Shown in pieces: positions 51,301 through 62,534 of a DNA stretch of 64,000 nucleotides. The notes beneath the pieces are model-generated. The model was given only the letters and a program-made list of their open reading frames with translations. It did no database searches and was not told where the DNA came from. The stretch spans positions 51,056,531 through 51,120,530 of the forward strand of contig OX439002.1 in the NCBI GenBank assembly GCA_949316495.1, given 5' to 3'. Position 1 is the stretch's first letter, and every line of letters begins with the position of its first letter. The translations under genes were made by a program, and so were the position numbers. This DNA is from Amphiduros pacificus. Lineage: Eukaryota; Annelida; Polychaeta; Phyllodocida; Hesionidae.

Positions 51301-54300
51301 CCCTTGTCATTATTCAGGTATACCATGACTTACATTCATTACCCTTGTCATTATTCAGGTATACCATGACTTACATTCATTACCCTTGTCATTATTCAGG
51401 TATACCATGACTTACATTCATTACCCTTGTCATTATTCAGGTATACCATAACTTACATTCATTACCCTGTCATTATTCAGGTATACCATGACTTACATTC
51501 ATTACCCTTGTCATTATTCAGATATACCATGACTTACATTCATTACCCTTGTCATTATTCAGGTATACCATGACTTACATTCATTACCCTTGTCATTATT
51601 CAGGTATACCATGACTTACATTCATTACCCTTGTCATTATTCAGATATACCATGACTTACATTCATTACCCTTGTCATTATTCAGGTATACCATCACTTA
51701 CATTCATTACCCTTGTCATTATTCAGGTATACCATCACTTACATTCATTACCCTTGTCATTATTCAGATATACCATGACTTACATTCATTACCCTTGTCG
51801 TTATTTCAATCCTAAGGAATTATTGATATTTATCTCCATGAATTATTCTCAAAAAGTACAATGTTAATCATTCATTTAACATTTTTTTAAAGTTGTTTCG
51901 GTGATGAAAGTCTTCAGGAAATAACCTGATATTTCAGGGTTTTTTTTCTTCAAATGTGAAATTCCAAAATGTCTGAACTCAGTCTGAAACACCCAAAAAT
52001 GGAATTTCTGAAAGGGGGTAGGGGTATCTTCAGGTTAATTTTTAAGGGTTTCAGGTTTTTTCTTGAATGCTGACTTTCATCACTGTTGTTTGCTTATTGT
52101 TTCTTATGTAGCGATGCAGTCAAAGTGTAACAGAATATTCCTTTATCATTTCCAGAGTGAGTTTTTATTAATGCAAAACATTGTTCCCAAGAAAGTACAG
52201 AGACAGGTGTTTGAGGGAATTTTACAAGCAGCACTGGATTCTATAGTCAAGGAAGGAGAGGTATGTCTTACCATGAACTCTGGTCTGTCCTATGTAATAT
52301 ATGTCATATAGGATAAAATATTATTGTTTATATATAGAAATAGGGAGCATTTTTATCAGAAATGTTTCTTACAAACATATTGATTAATTTTGCACTTAAT
52401 GCTGACTAGAATAAAGAATTCTTTAATATTGATTTATACAATCAGAAACTTGATCATCAGAAACTTGAATACAGAATAAAAATATCCTGTTTGCTAATTA
52501 TCATGAAGTATGTAACATAAAACCATTTACAGCAGAGGATTTCCAATTATTCAAGCAATAGTTCTCAGCAGAAATAAGGTCTATATTGTCACAAATATAA
52601 TATCTACTAGTTGTATTAAAAGGAACAGTTTCACAAAATATAAGTTCTGACTTTGCAGCAAATAGTTGCCAATATTCGACATGCCATCACGAGGCATGAC
52701 CATAATGCAGTCCTCGGCATCTTCCCTGTTCTCAAACATCTTAGAGCCATCAGACCTGAGTTCGATAAAGCTTTAGAGGTTAGTAAATGCTGCATACTAG
52801 TTGGATTGAAGGACTATTCTGAAACTTTTAAATGTTTTTGATTGTACCTATTTTAATGAATTCATTTAATATTTATTTACAGGGTTGTCAGCCTGCAACA
52901 TTAAACAAATTGCCATCGCTTATTGCTATGTTGGACAAAACTGTAAGTTTAAAAATTTTGTTGAAGAAATTATTTGTATCATTTCAAATTTTATATACAG
53001 CTAATATCAGATATATTTACTCCTATGACAAATTGGAGCTTATTTCATGATGGTATAAAATTCTATCTTGTTTTATTTTTTCAGGGTGCTAGAGCATTGA
53101 ATGAGTTTGTAGATCACATAAGGGTAAGTTAAATACCTGAACATTAATAGGTGCAAACATTTCAAAATGATGTGTGCAGTGATTTTACACAGCAATATAT
53201 ACAGTTGTATATTCATATATATATTTGTAATTTATATTTATGAGATTTTTGTTGCAGAATGACCCAGATAAATCATCTAATATGCCCAAAGATGGAACTG
53301 TTCATGAGCTCACAAGTAATGTAAGTACTAATTACCTAATGTAAGTACTAATTACCTGTCATATCATAATTAAAAACCAATGTGCTAATGTATTAATACA
53401 AATATATCAGTATGGTTTCTTCATTGATAAGTATTTATGCCAACATATTATCCTACATACTATTATCCCAACATATCATTATCCTACATACCATTATCCC
53501 TACATACCATTATCCCTACATACCATTATCTTTACATACCATTTTCTTTACATACCATTTTCTTATATATTTTCGTATATATAAAAGCCTGTGTGTGTAT
53601 GGTGTTACAGACAATCATCTTCCTGGAGCAGCTCTTGGAGTTCTGTGACACAGCAGGTGCTATGCTACTTTCCAGTGGTGAGTGGCCAATACTTTAAGTA
53701 GGTTTTATACGCTTGCTATATTATTACTAATGCCAAAGGATTTTTCATAATCATTAGTCGTAAATTTTCGTTCATTTTTAATGTTGCAGAATCACAACCA
53801 CAGTCATCCCGCCCAAACTCAGAACTGGCTCACAGGAAAGTGGCAGAATTTATAAGTAAGAAATTATTACCACTAGTAATATGCTTTCCAGCTTTTCCAC
53901 AGTACATATCCAGTCTTATATGCAAACTTTAATCACCTCTCATAGTGGGATTCCTCAACTGGAATCCTCATTCCAAACAGAGTGTGAGCCTTTGAACAGT
54001 GCTGTGCTGATATAAGAATACCACACTCAAGCTGAGTATGTTAATGCTGCCAGCCTGAATGAATGTGACCTCAAATCAATCACAAAAATATATCACCCGT
54101 CTCAAAGTGATGATGCTTCATATTGTCTATACACTTGTAACTTTGCACACCATTTCATACATTATTAAAAATGAGAAAGACTGAAGTATTACAGTTTTTA
54201 ATAATAAGTAAATTTTATTCTGAGCTTCTTTATTAATAAAACAATGGTTATATGCTACATACATAATTAATATATACAGAGCAATAAAGCAGGAATATTG

Positions 54301-57300
54301 ACTTTCCACAGCCAAAGTGTTGTCGTCTCTTGGTCTGAACTTAAGCAACAAGGTGGAAACATACAGTGATGTCACACTGCGGGCAATCTTTATGCTGAAC
54401 AACTATAATTATATCCTTAAATCTCTGAAAAGGTGAGTTGAAGATGATTCTTTATATATTGTATTATCCTGATATGTTGACTTCAAGACAGTTACCTGTA
54501 TCTTATGTACTGTTATTAATATAATGAATAATATCATCAAATGTTATTCATAAATTTCATTTGAAACTTCAAAGTTTATTCTTTTGATAGATTGAAAAAT
54601 ATGTCTTATTAACACATATATGAATTGTATTGGTTTTGCTTGTTTGACTTGCATGCTGTTTGGAAATTCCATGTATTTTGTATCTTCTGAATGTCTTGAT
54701 GTACATGTATAACATACATTCTGTGCATTTTCGCCTTTTCAAAAGTATCATTTTTTCAAAAGTATTATTACATTTGAAGTTTTGGGAACATATGGGGGAA
54801 TTAGATATGATATTATAATCATGTGATGAAATTTGATATTAAAAACAAATGATTTATGATTTCAAAATTGTAGAATTTTTAATTTTTTTAATTCAAATAT
54901 TTAAATAAAAATAAAATTATGAAATTTTATAAGATAACGTGCAGGTTTGAATTAAATAGTCTAGTGTGAAAATGCTGAAAATACAACATAATGAGAACAT
55001 AAATACATTAAAGCATGTCAATAGTCAGTGACCAGCACAAACATTCTTCTGAAGCTTATGATTGAGTTGATTGCTTCCATCCCTTATGAACCTTTATTTA
55101 CTGCTGTGAGAGACCATACAGGGATTTGAATAGCATTCAAAATTTCACACTGTCCACCAGAGGCACATGCAAACTGGTGGAGTTTGTCAAAATTTAACTA
55201 TTTTTGACCACTTCCCAATCCTAAAATTTAACAAGTTTATGTCCCAGTCCTTGGGCACAAAGTTTTGTGTGCTTCTTATCAATGCTTATCATGCATATAT
55301 GAATATTAATGACAAGTACTGTCTGCTTGCAAAAAAAGAACTGGCCATATCAGCCCCCTGCCATGAGGGAGGGAATTAAAGCTCAGTCAGACTGTTTGAA
55401 CAAAAATTGATGTTAAGTCTTTTTTTTTTTAAAGAGATTTTTCATTGCCGATTGCACTTCCTCAGGCAGTGAATTTAATTTTTTTAACAAGTTTGGGGGA
55501 ACAGTTTGTTCCAAAATGTATTTTCCTAATTTAATGAAGGATTCTCAAGTGCTCTTTCACCAAATCTAAACAATGTTTAGGAAATGTAAAAAAGAAATAT
55601 CAATATGACTTGATGACTGAGCTTCAATCCCCTCTCTCATTAATATTCAAATATACATGATCAGCATTGATTTTGAACTCTATTGACCCTCACAGCATAA
55701 AAAGGTTCATCAGGGATGGTAACAGTCCATTTTGAGGTAGACTTGATAGTCTTTTGCCACCCATGTTCCCATTGATGTTATGTCATGTTTGCATTGTCTA
55801 ACTACACTCCTTGTTTGGTAAAATCTAAGTAAAGAAGCTCGTCCAAAGAATGCTTGTCAGTTACAACTTGTTTGTAGTTTGAGTTCTACTTGTTTGAATG
55901 TAGATTTTGTGCATGTATGTTTTGTTGTCGTATCACAGAACGGGTCTGATAGAAATTGTGCAGCTTGAGTCTCCTGAAATAGACCTGCACTATGAGGATA
56001 TGTCACTCGAACAGAAACGGCTCTACTCTCAAAGGTGAGTCCATCACAAGCGCCACCTGTGGTAATCCTTGCTAACATTGCACATGACAAGATTAGTCAC
56101 TCCCAATTAAGTATTAGTTAATCGGCGTGGTCGTGCACAAAGAAGGAAAAATCTGTGCCTAAGGAAATAAATGATGTCTTTTAATTGGTTGAGGGATAGG
56201 TGCATGCAGAAGCATGGGTAAAGAAACGGTAAAAATATTTTGGTGACAAAAGTAGCCTTCACCAGAATGTTTAAAAGTTAGCTTGACAGGTTTAACACAC
56301 CAAATTGCACCTGGCTCTTGGGCCAGAATCTTATATTGCCTAACCAGAAATGAGGCATTTATTCCTGCTCTTATGACCCAATGCAAAGTTAACACGGTAA
56401 GTAGGTCAAAACAGTATTAGGGTCAATGACATTGATTAAGCAAAAAGTGGTCTATGCAAGAAAACCAAGGTGAGTGTTTCAAAGATTTGATACTAATGCA
56501 TGCATGCTTCTTTTTAAGAAATCTAGAAAGAATGACACATTAATGTATATGTATTGCACAATCATATATTTACTGAATTAGCTAATCTCTTACTTGCTCT
56601 CTGCTGCATCTGGTATCATGCTTATTTCTGAGCGTCTTTGCTTTTAGATGTTAATACATTCACACTATTATCACATGCCCTGTCCTGTTCCCAACAAAAC
56701 CACTGTGAATATTGCCAAAAACGCCAGATTGTCAGTTTCTAATTTACAAGGTTATTAAAGAGATACTTTCTAGTAAAATAAAATATATAAATTACATTAT
56801 TAGATGATCATATATGTGTAAATACATTGAAATTCATAGACAAAATAATTATATCAGTAACCATGGAAACACAAATCAACATTTAAAACTAACCTTGCAA
56901 CCCCCATAAATTATGATAATTTCTTGCAATTTGTGCCTATGACGTCATCGTGCGGGATTTATTGCACGTGCAACTCGAGCTGCAATCATTTTCAATTTTC
57001 ACAAAACTTGTCATAACTTTGCTAATATTGGCCTGAATGTCATGATTTTTACACCAAAATGTCACATTTTTCATGTTCTTTCCAACGAAGATATCCATTC
57101 TATATTCCATGTTTTCTAAGACGGAAAATTGTGACATCGCTTTTTGGGCAGCATTGTTGTTTATTTACTAATTATTTATGTAAGTAGGTAATTGCCGCAC
57201 GATGACGTCATTCTTTTTTTTTCTAGCACGTGCATTTAAAAGAGCTACTTTTCTCCAAAAAAATCATGTTTCCCTTGAGCGGTCATGATAACAGAGCCCA

Positions 57301-59252
57301 CAGATCAATGTGCGTTATAATTCTCCATCATACTACAAAAATGCTTCAGAGAAGTGAAAGTTTCCCTTTAAGACGTGCTTAATTCAGATAAATTCATCTA
57401 CCCTTATTACATCAATACATTATAAAAGAAATCCTTGATTACATTAAAACTACAATAGGATAATAATTCCTTTGATTCCAAAAATGAAGATCTTTGTGAA
57501 AGAAATCACAAATACCGATAGATAATTGCTGGTTTGAAGATCTGTCACGGTGGTTATACCGGGAACATGACAGGAAGTGGAAAGGATGCGTTCACCTTTG
57601 AAACGAGTCGTAATTGTTGCTAATTAGTCACGCACCTATTGATTCTCGGTGATTGAACCTGGCTGTGTGTTTTTAACCCGTGGTGGTGGTAGGGCTAAGA
57701 TAATGGCCCTGGTACACAAGGTTAACCCCGAGGTGGAGCAGCTTTACTGCCAGCAGATTGTACAGCAGAAGAAGGGATATATGGCAAGGTCAGATACCTC
57801 ACTCATCCTTCCACTACACTTCTCTCAGCCTATTTTGCCCAATGTAGAACTGAGCAGCCATTTCACTTCAAATTATCCAAGCACTTTATTTAGTAGTTAA
57901 GAAAACCTCACAGTGATTTATATAAGTGTCTATCAGAATGAAGTTGTGAGGAATAGTAATAGTGAACTTCATCCATTGTAAAATGTACTTTTTCAGTACT
58001 TTTTTACATATTGATTTTCATTAAAATTTTTAGTAAACATTAAGGCATTTTTTTGATGATTTGCACATTTCACAGCTCTGTGACTCTAAACTACTGATAG
58101 TGATGTGTGAACAATTAATAAATGTTTAAATGCAAAGGAGTCTTATATTACGGAAGATTAAAAAAAAAAGTCTATATAACAGAGAACCACAATATATGTG
58201 AATAATGCACGAGTGAGCCATGAAGGGCATTCAAGGATGGAAATGGAGAATGTCTGAGGAGATGATTGTGAGATAAGTAGTCATATCTGATGGCAATTAG
58301 CGGCATACAAAGCAACAGACACCAAGCGGCCCTAATGAGGCATAACCCTGCATCTGATATAGATAAAGAAATAATGCAGCAATATGTGGGAATGTGCATT
58401 AATATCTGTATGTGTGACTTTGTAGCTGGAGCCGGGTGCTGCATTACATCATGGACACCAAAGCTCCCATAGCAGCCTCAGATAAGGTAAAGAAAAGAAT
58501 GAATTATATCATAAAAATGATTGTCGAGCTTTTGTATTATTTTTCTCTTTTGTGATATTTATGCAAATGTTCAAGAATTTTTTTTGTTATAGCTGAAAGA
58601 CAAAGAGAGACAAGCAATTAAGGATAAATTTACTGTAAGTATACAGTAGGAGTCTTAATTTATTCAGATTTTATTTTGCTTTATTACTAAAAGTGTAACT
58701 AAAACCCAGTTTCTTAATAAGCAGTATGTGATCTTAATGTGGGTTATTTAAATAAAAATGACAAAGAGAAGATCCCACTTTAAAAAACAAGACAGAAAAC
58801 CATGATTTAACAAGCAGAGCAATCAATAAGAAATATTTTATTTCTTTATCATTCCAACACATTACAAATGACATGACAATGTAATGATTAATATCTGCAG
58901 CTCAGTGCCACCTAGTGTACGAGGTATGAACCTGACTTGTGCTGTCACCTTGTCTATAAATATTTCACAGTCTTCTCTGCAGTATTTGTTTCTTAATGTC
59001 TTGCCTTTCATCCAGGGATTCAATAAGGAAATAGATGAGATCCACAGAGTGCAAAGAGGTTATTCAATCCCAGACGCAGACCTCAGGGATACTCTAAGGA
59101 AGGATAATAGAGAATTTGTCTTACCAAGATATAAAGCATTCCTGGAAAAATTCAGAGCCATAAATTTTACTAAAAATCCAGACAAATATATAAAATATAG
59201 TGTGACAGATGTTGCAAGTATGATGGATAAATTGTTTAATTCTGCAATGTAA
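42328..59252 (+). CDS. EXOC7: Exocyst complex component 7 (Exo70), 22 coding exons
   Basis: Exo70 subunit of the exocyst, which tethers secretory vesicles at the plasma membrane by binding PI(4,5)P2 and Rho-type GTPases. Exons: 42328-42378, 44696-44861, 46777-46861, 47014-47119, 47462-47582, 47960-48122, 48501-48573, 50675-50739, 51064-51235, 52156-52260, 52659-52778, 52883-52942, 53085-53123, 53258-53320, 53611-53677, 53790-53855, 54312-54432, 55939-56034, 57693-57788, 58426-58486, 58593-58634, 59016-59252. They sum to 2175 nt, 724 residues, within the animal range. N-terminal coiled coil (MEDLATQRREIDDKLEREME), then the all-helical Exo70 domain with NMPKDGTVHELTSN and ETYSDVTLRAIFMLNNYNYI, and a C-terminal lipid-binding region (NFTKNPDKYIKYSV). 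All introns GT-AG; exon 19's acceptor has a poor pyrimidine tract. Introns hold many mobile elements and two tandem arrays placed at donors. Confidence 0.96.
44862..46170. repeat. 60-bp satellite array starting at EXOC7 exon 2 donor
   Basis: About 22 units of GTCAGATATGCAAGGCCTTT then ACAAAGATAACGTGATGAAA and CCATTGTGCTAAAGAAATCG. A few units are 59 bp. The first unit begins exactly at the donor (GTAAGATATGCTATGCCTTT), so the splice site is the founding copy. In later units the equivalent position is mostly GTCAGA, but it is GTGAGA at 45342, 45461 and 45821. Because 60 is divisible by three, minus-strand frames stay open and give MVSSRYLCKGLAYLTDFFST repeats, which are not genes. Confidence 0.97.
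48643..50548. mobile_element. Composite inverted-repeat DNA element, copy C
   Basis: It lies inside EXOC7 intron 7. Left end ACCGTATTTACTCGTGTATA, right end TATACACGAGTATATACGGT. It is inverted relative to copy B: its first 200 bp are the reverse complement of the last 200 bp of copy B, including AGCTTAAGCTGAAGCTTGGC. It also holds the module GATTTACAGCCGATCGAGTG shared with copy A. No coding capacity. Confidence 0.85.
51228..51808. repeat. 41-bp array of GT...AG units at EXOC7 exon 9 donor
   Basis: Fourteen units of GTATACCATGACTTACATTC then ATTACCCTTGTCATTATTCA and G. The first unit starts at the donor of exon 9 (51236). The last eight exon bases, TTATTCAG, equal the last eight bases of every unit. 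About ten unit junctions keep AG|GTATACC; three have AG|ATATACC instead (about 51522, 51645, 51768). The polypyrimidine-like CCCTTGTCATTATTCAG makes each unit end look like an acceptor. Units are highly uniform, so the expansion is recent. Confidence 0.96.
51900..52086. mobile_element. Small MITE, copy 2, in EXOC7 intron
   Basis: It is the reverse-orientation relative of 26860-27043. Ends are CGGTGATGAAAGTC and GACTTTCATCACTG. TTGTTT is present on both sides, a 6-bp target duplication. The interior shares AAGGGGGTAGGGGTATCTTC and CTTCAAATGTGAAAT with copy 1 after complementing. Confidence 0.85.
53430..53575. repeat. Short tandem repeat before EXOC7 exon 15
   Basis: About eight imperfect copies of a 15-17-bp phrase CCTACATACCATTATCC, drifting to TTTACATACCATTTTC. 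The pyrimidine-rich copies lie 40-180 bp upstream of the exon 15 acceptor. Confidence 0.8.
55045..55750. mobile_element. Foldback element in EXOC7 intron
   Basis: The left part reads TTCCATCCCTTATGAACCTT, then TGCTGTGAGAGACCAT, GAATATTAATGA, and GGGAATTAAAGCTCAGTCAG. The complement of the right part (55745 down to 55600) reads TTACCATCCCTGATGAACCT, TGCTGTGAGGGTCAAT, GAATATTAATGAGAGAGGGG and ATTGAAGCTCAGTCATCAAG. The arms are moderately diverged and the left one carries an extra segment. Fragments of the same end occur at 19.35 and 60.43 kb. Confidence 0.65.
56755..57371. mobile_element. TTAA-flanked MITE in EXOC7 intron
   Basis: TTAA lies at both ends (56755-56758 and 57368-57371). Ends are AGAGATACTTTC and GAAAGTTTCCCT, imperfect inverted repeats. 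A second inverted layer holds ATGACGTCATCGTGCGG (56939-56955) facing CCGCACGATGACGTCAT (57195-57211), with CACGTG in both arms (56965-56970, 57227-57232). TTAA duplication and AG start fit Kolobok or piggyBac-like families; that assignment is inference. No transposase. Confidence 0.72.
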
Positions 59253-59269
59253 GTGTGCTTTTATTGAAA

Positions 59270-59275
59270 AATAAA
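59270..59275 (+). terminator. Possible EXOC7 polyadenylation signal
   Basis: AATAAA lies 18 bp past the stop codon. That would give a very short 3' untranslated region. A second AATAAA at 59846-59851 is an equally plausible distal signal. Confidence 0.4.
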
Positions 59276-59279
59276 TATC

Positions 59280-60405
59280 TCTAAATTAAAGGCAAAACAA
59301 TCTAAAGCTATTTAAATTATCCTCAGATTATGTCACTCTAAAGTATTAAATTATATCCAAGGTTATATGATCCAGACATTGTTTTATTTAATGGAGATTA
59401 TGAACAAATTTGTGGTGAATAGGCGGCATGAAGAGTAATTCAAAGAATATACACTGCCGTCACTGAGGTATATCTCAGGACTGGTGGCGATGCTTTCATC
59501 TGAAAATGATCTGAAAACGGAAAAACATATGTGTTATAATGTTTATTCTGAACTCTGTTTTAAAGATATAATAGATAAGGAATATTTCAATTGTTAAGAA
59601 GGATACCACCACAGAATGGGAGATTTTTTTAGTATTCAAAATGTAAAGGCGGCTATCAAATGTAGATATCAAATTGATTAAAAATAAATTTTCAGATTAA
59701 TTAGAATTTGATACTCTATATCATGTTACCGTGAATGCTTTATTCAAAATCATTTCATCATTAAACAGAATATTTGTTACAAGATACATGTTAATTTTAT
59801 GTTACATTAAAATGTTTTTCTGTATACTGCATAATGTAATATGCTAATAAATGTGCAATAAGGTGCAAATAAGTCCTTTTATTTTCTTATTCATAAATGG
59901 TTAAAGTTAGAAAGCATAATCACTAATATATTTCAATACTGCAGATTAACCATTGAAAAATTATTTTTCACAGCAAAATTTCCAGGTCAATTTTGCTGTA
60001 GAATTTGAAGGTGAAGGAATTTTTAGGTACCCTCATTATTATTTTTTTAACGATACTAGTTTATCAATTAGCACCAGTAATGTGTGGATTATGTACAAAT
60101 TATATGTTTTCTGGACCTATTTTATTGTTATATTGTCCAAATCAGGACATTGAAGGGTGCTGATATTGTGAGCCATTTTGACCAAGCTAGCAGTGCTCAT
60201 CATTAAAATTCATACATGATAAACATTAATAATAGCCACACAAAAGTGTGTGCTTGTTTATCACACCTTTGCACTGACACCTGGGTTCCTTTGGTTAAGA
60301 AGCTTACAATACTGAGTTAGATAGTCAGTGGATGGGACTTAAAAAGACAACTTTGGGAATTATAAGATTGGGGAGTGTATAAAAATGGTACAATCCTGAA
60401 CGCTA
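59280..60405. other. EXOC7 3' flank, no gene seen
   Basis: AT-rich. It may include a long 3' untranslated region up to the signal at 59846. No coding or RNA feature. Confidence 0.45.
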
Positions 60406-60475
60406 TTCTAGTTCCGCACAGCATAAAAAGATTCACAAGGCTTGGCAACAGCCATAGAATCTCAAACTTAATTGA
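60405..60475. repeat. Fragment of the 55-kb foldback family
   Basis: CACAGCATAAAAAGATTCAC then AAGGCTTGGCAACAGCCA matches the arm end at about 55695-55735 (CACAGCATAAAAAGGTTCAT, GGTAACAG). Confidence 0.55.
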
Positions 60476-60727
60476 ATTTTGATAATGATAATTGTAATCT
60501 TATTAAAACCAGTACATTTTCATTCACATACCGAAAACATAAATAGTCCTGTATCATTGAAACAAGTTTCATTTACTTTTAGACATAATGATCTTTTACA
60601 GGAAAGAGCCGGCAAATCTTTTTGCCTTCAGATATTAGGTTAGTTTACAAGCAGAACTCGACCTTGTCTCCCGTAGAGGATAGGCATAATGCGTTAAGCC
60701 CAATATTGCCAAATGTGCTCTGCAAAA

Positions 60728-60768
60728 AAAGCAGGGGGAGGTCCAGTTCCCCCTGGATCCGCCACTGA
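60728..60768. mobile_element. Decayed hAT-like MITE end
   Basis: CAGGGGGAGGTCCAGTTCCC then CCTGGATCCGCCACTG matches the terminal repeat of the MITE at 5631-5802 (CAGTGGCGGATCCAGG, complemented). Only one end and a short piece of interior are recognisable. Confidence 0.6.
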
Positions 60769-60769
60769 T

Positions 60770-62480
60770 CAAGTGCAATACAATTTTAGTATTTCAAAAT
60801 AATATCAAGTTTTAAGATCATTTAAAATTGGAAGTCCATATTTACATTCTCGGCTTAATTTGCCATGGTGGATAATTAAGGCTATATTAGCGAGCATCTC
60901 TATAATGGGCGAGTGCCTATCTTCATTGTGTAGGTCCTGCCTCTTGTGAAAACACTGATGCGATCTCCACAAGGATTTTAGCCTCAACTTTTTATTGTCT
61001 GTTCCATCTTTGACCTTGGCCTTGTGACAAATGATCTGCTCATGAATCCATGCTTGCCAATATTATTTAAAGCATTTAATCTTTCGGCTTTTACTGGAAG
61101 GAGTATCAGTTTAAAAGTTTGGATAGCCACTTATCCTGAAGTCTTTGATGTCAATGAAAGGGAAAAAATATACAAAAGAGATTGATTTTTGATCAGTCTT
61201 TATGGATATTGTTCTGTCACCAACAAACACTACATGGAGACATTGTGCAAACCAGTATCAATAAAATCTCAGCATTTCCGTGGAGCATCATTAACTTTTG
61301 TTCAACCTCATTAGACAATGTTGGCCTTTTCTATGAGGAACGTAATATCATTGATCGAAATGCTAATTTGCTAATTGCATGTGATATATATTTCTCCAAT
61401 ATCTTGCTTACTTTGAGTTTTCAAGAAATCACCATTAACATATCTTAATGTTTTCCTTAACCAATATTTTAATAAATCAAAGCTTCACTGATTCAAAATT
61501 CAAAACATTAAAGTTCTGAACAAGAATGATTTAAGACGATTTAAACAACGATCGCAGTCCCAACCAATACCAACACCGGTTTCAATCTTATTAGATCTCG
61601 TCAGTTGGATAGAGACTGACTGGGTTATCCTTAGTCTTGTTTATATAGAAATGTGTGGAGGTGCTACTAGGACAATATGATTTTGCAGTGAGAAAATGCG
61701 TTAACTATAGTGTGTTTGGCATTCCCTGAAAGGCAATCTACGATTAAATGTTCAATCTTTTTTACAGACAATGGAAAATACCTCTATATCAGTCTGGCCT
61801 TGAAGTAATTATAATTACTCCAAGGTCTGACCAAATGTGAAAAAAATTCCCCTCATTTTTGTTTGGGTAGGATACCTAAACAGTAAAATTAAGTTGTGCG
61901 TGTTTCAGTTTGATGGATAAATATTTCTCAAATTAACATTGTGATATGTTCTTACTTATCTCCATAAGCCCCACAACGTCCTTAACACATAATATACCCA
62001 TAGATTCTCCACATTCATTTTAAAAATGTTTTTTTGACATTGCCCTTCAGGTCCTTTTATGATGAATCATCCATGGGCAAAGTATTGTGGTTTATACAAC
62101 TTTGACCTGTATAAGGCTGTTTATGGCAGAGATATTTAAACATTTAATGTCTCTGTTTATGGGAACGAGAATACATCAGAGAATGTGAATCCTAATAACA
62201 CTTACCCTTACATTTATAAATATTCCATTAGATCAATAGATTTAGCAATTTAATCAAAGATGCTGTCATTTTCATAAAAGGTAACATTAACCTTAACGTA
62301 CAATAATCCGAACATTAACAATGGCGACGCCCGGGTGCTGAGTGGACTAAAATCCCTCCACCAACAGTGAGACTTTGTATGGGAAAGGAGAGAGGGCTTC
62401 TAGGAAGGTGAAGGTATGGGACTGAGGGGGGATGAGGCGAAGAGACAGCTGAAGCGAGAAAGATGAATTGAGGAGAAGGG
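60770..62480. other. Intergenic sequence, no gene seen
   Basis: No supported gene, RNA or repeat. Short frames have no domain I recognise. From about 62380 the sequence turns purine-rich as it approaches the minisatellite. Confidence 0.5.
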
Positions 62481-62534
62481 ACTAAGTTGTAGGTTAGGGA
62501 CTAAGTTGAGCCAAAGCTGAGGGGCTGGTATAAA

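Noticed and set aside
51050-51867. CRISPR-like regular repeats at 41 bp
   Set aside because: There are no unique spacers; it is a simple tandem array inside a eukaryotic intron.
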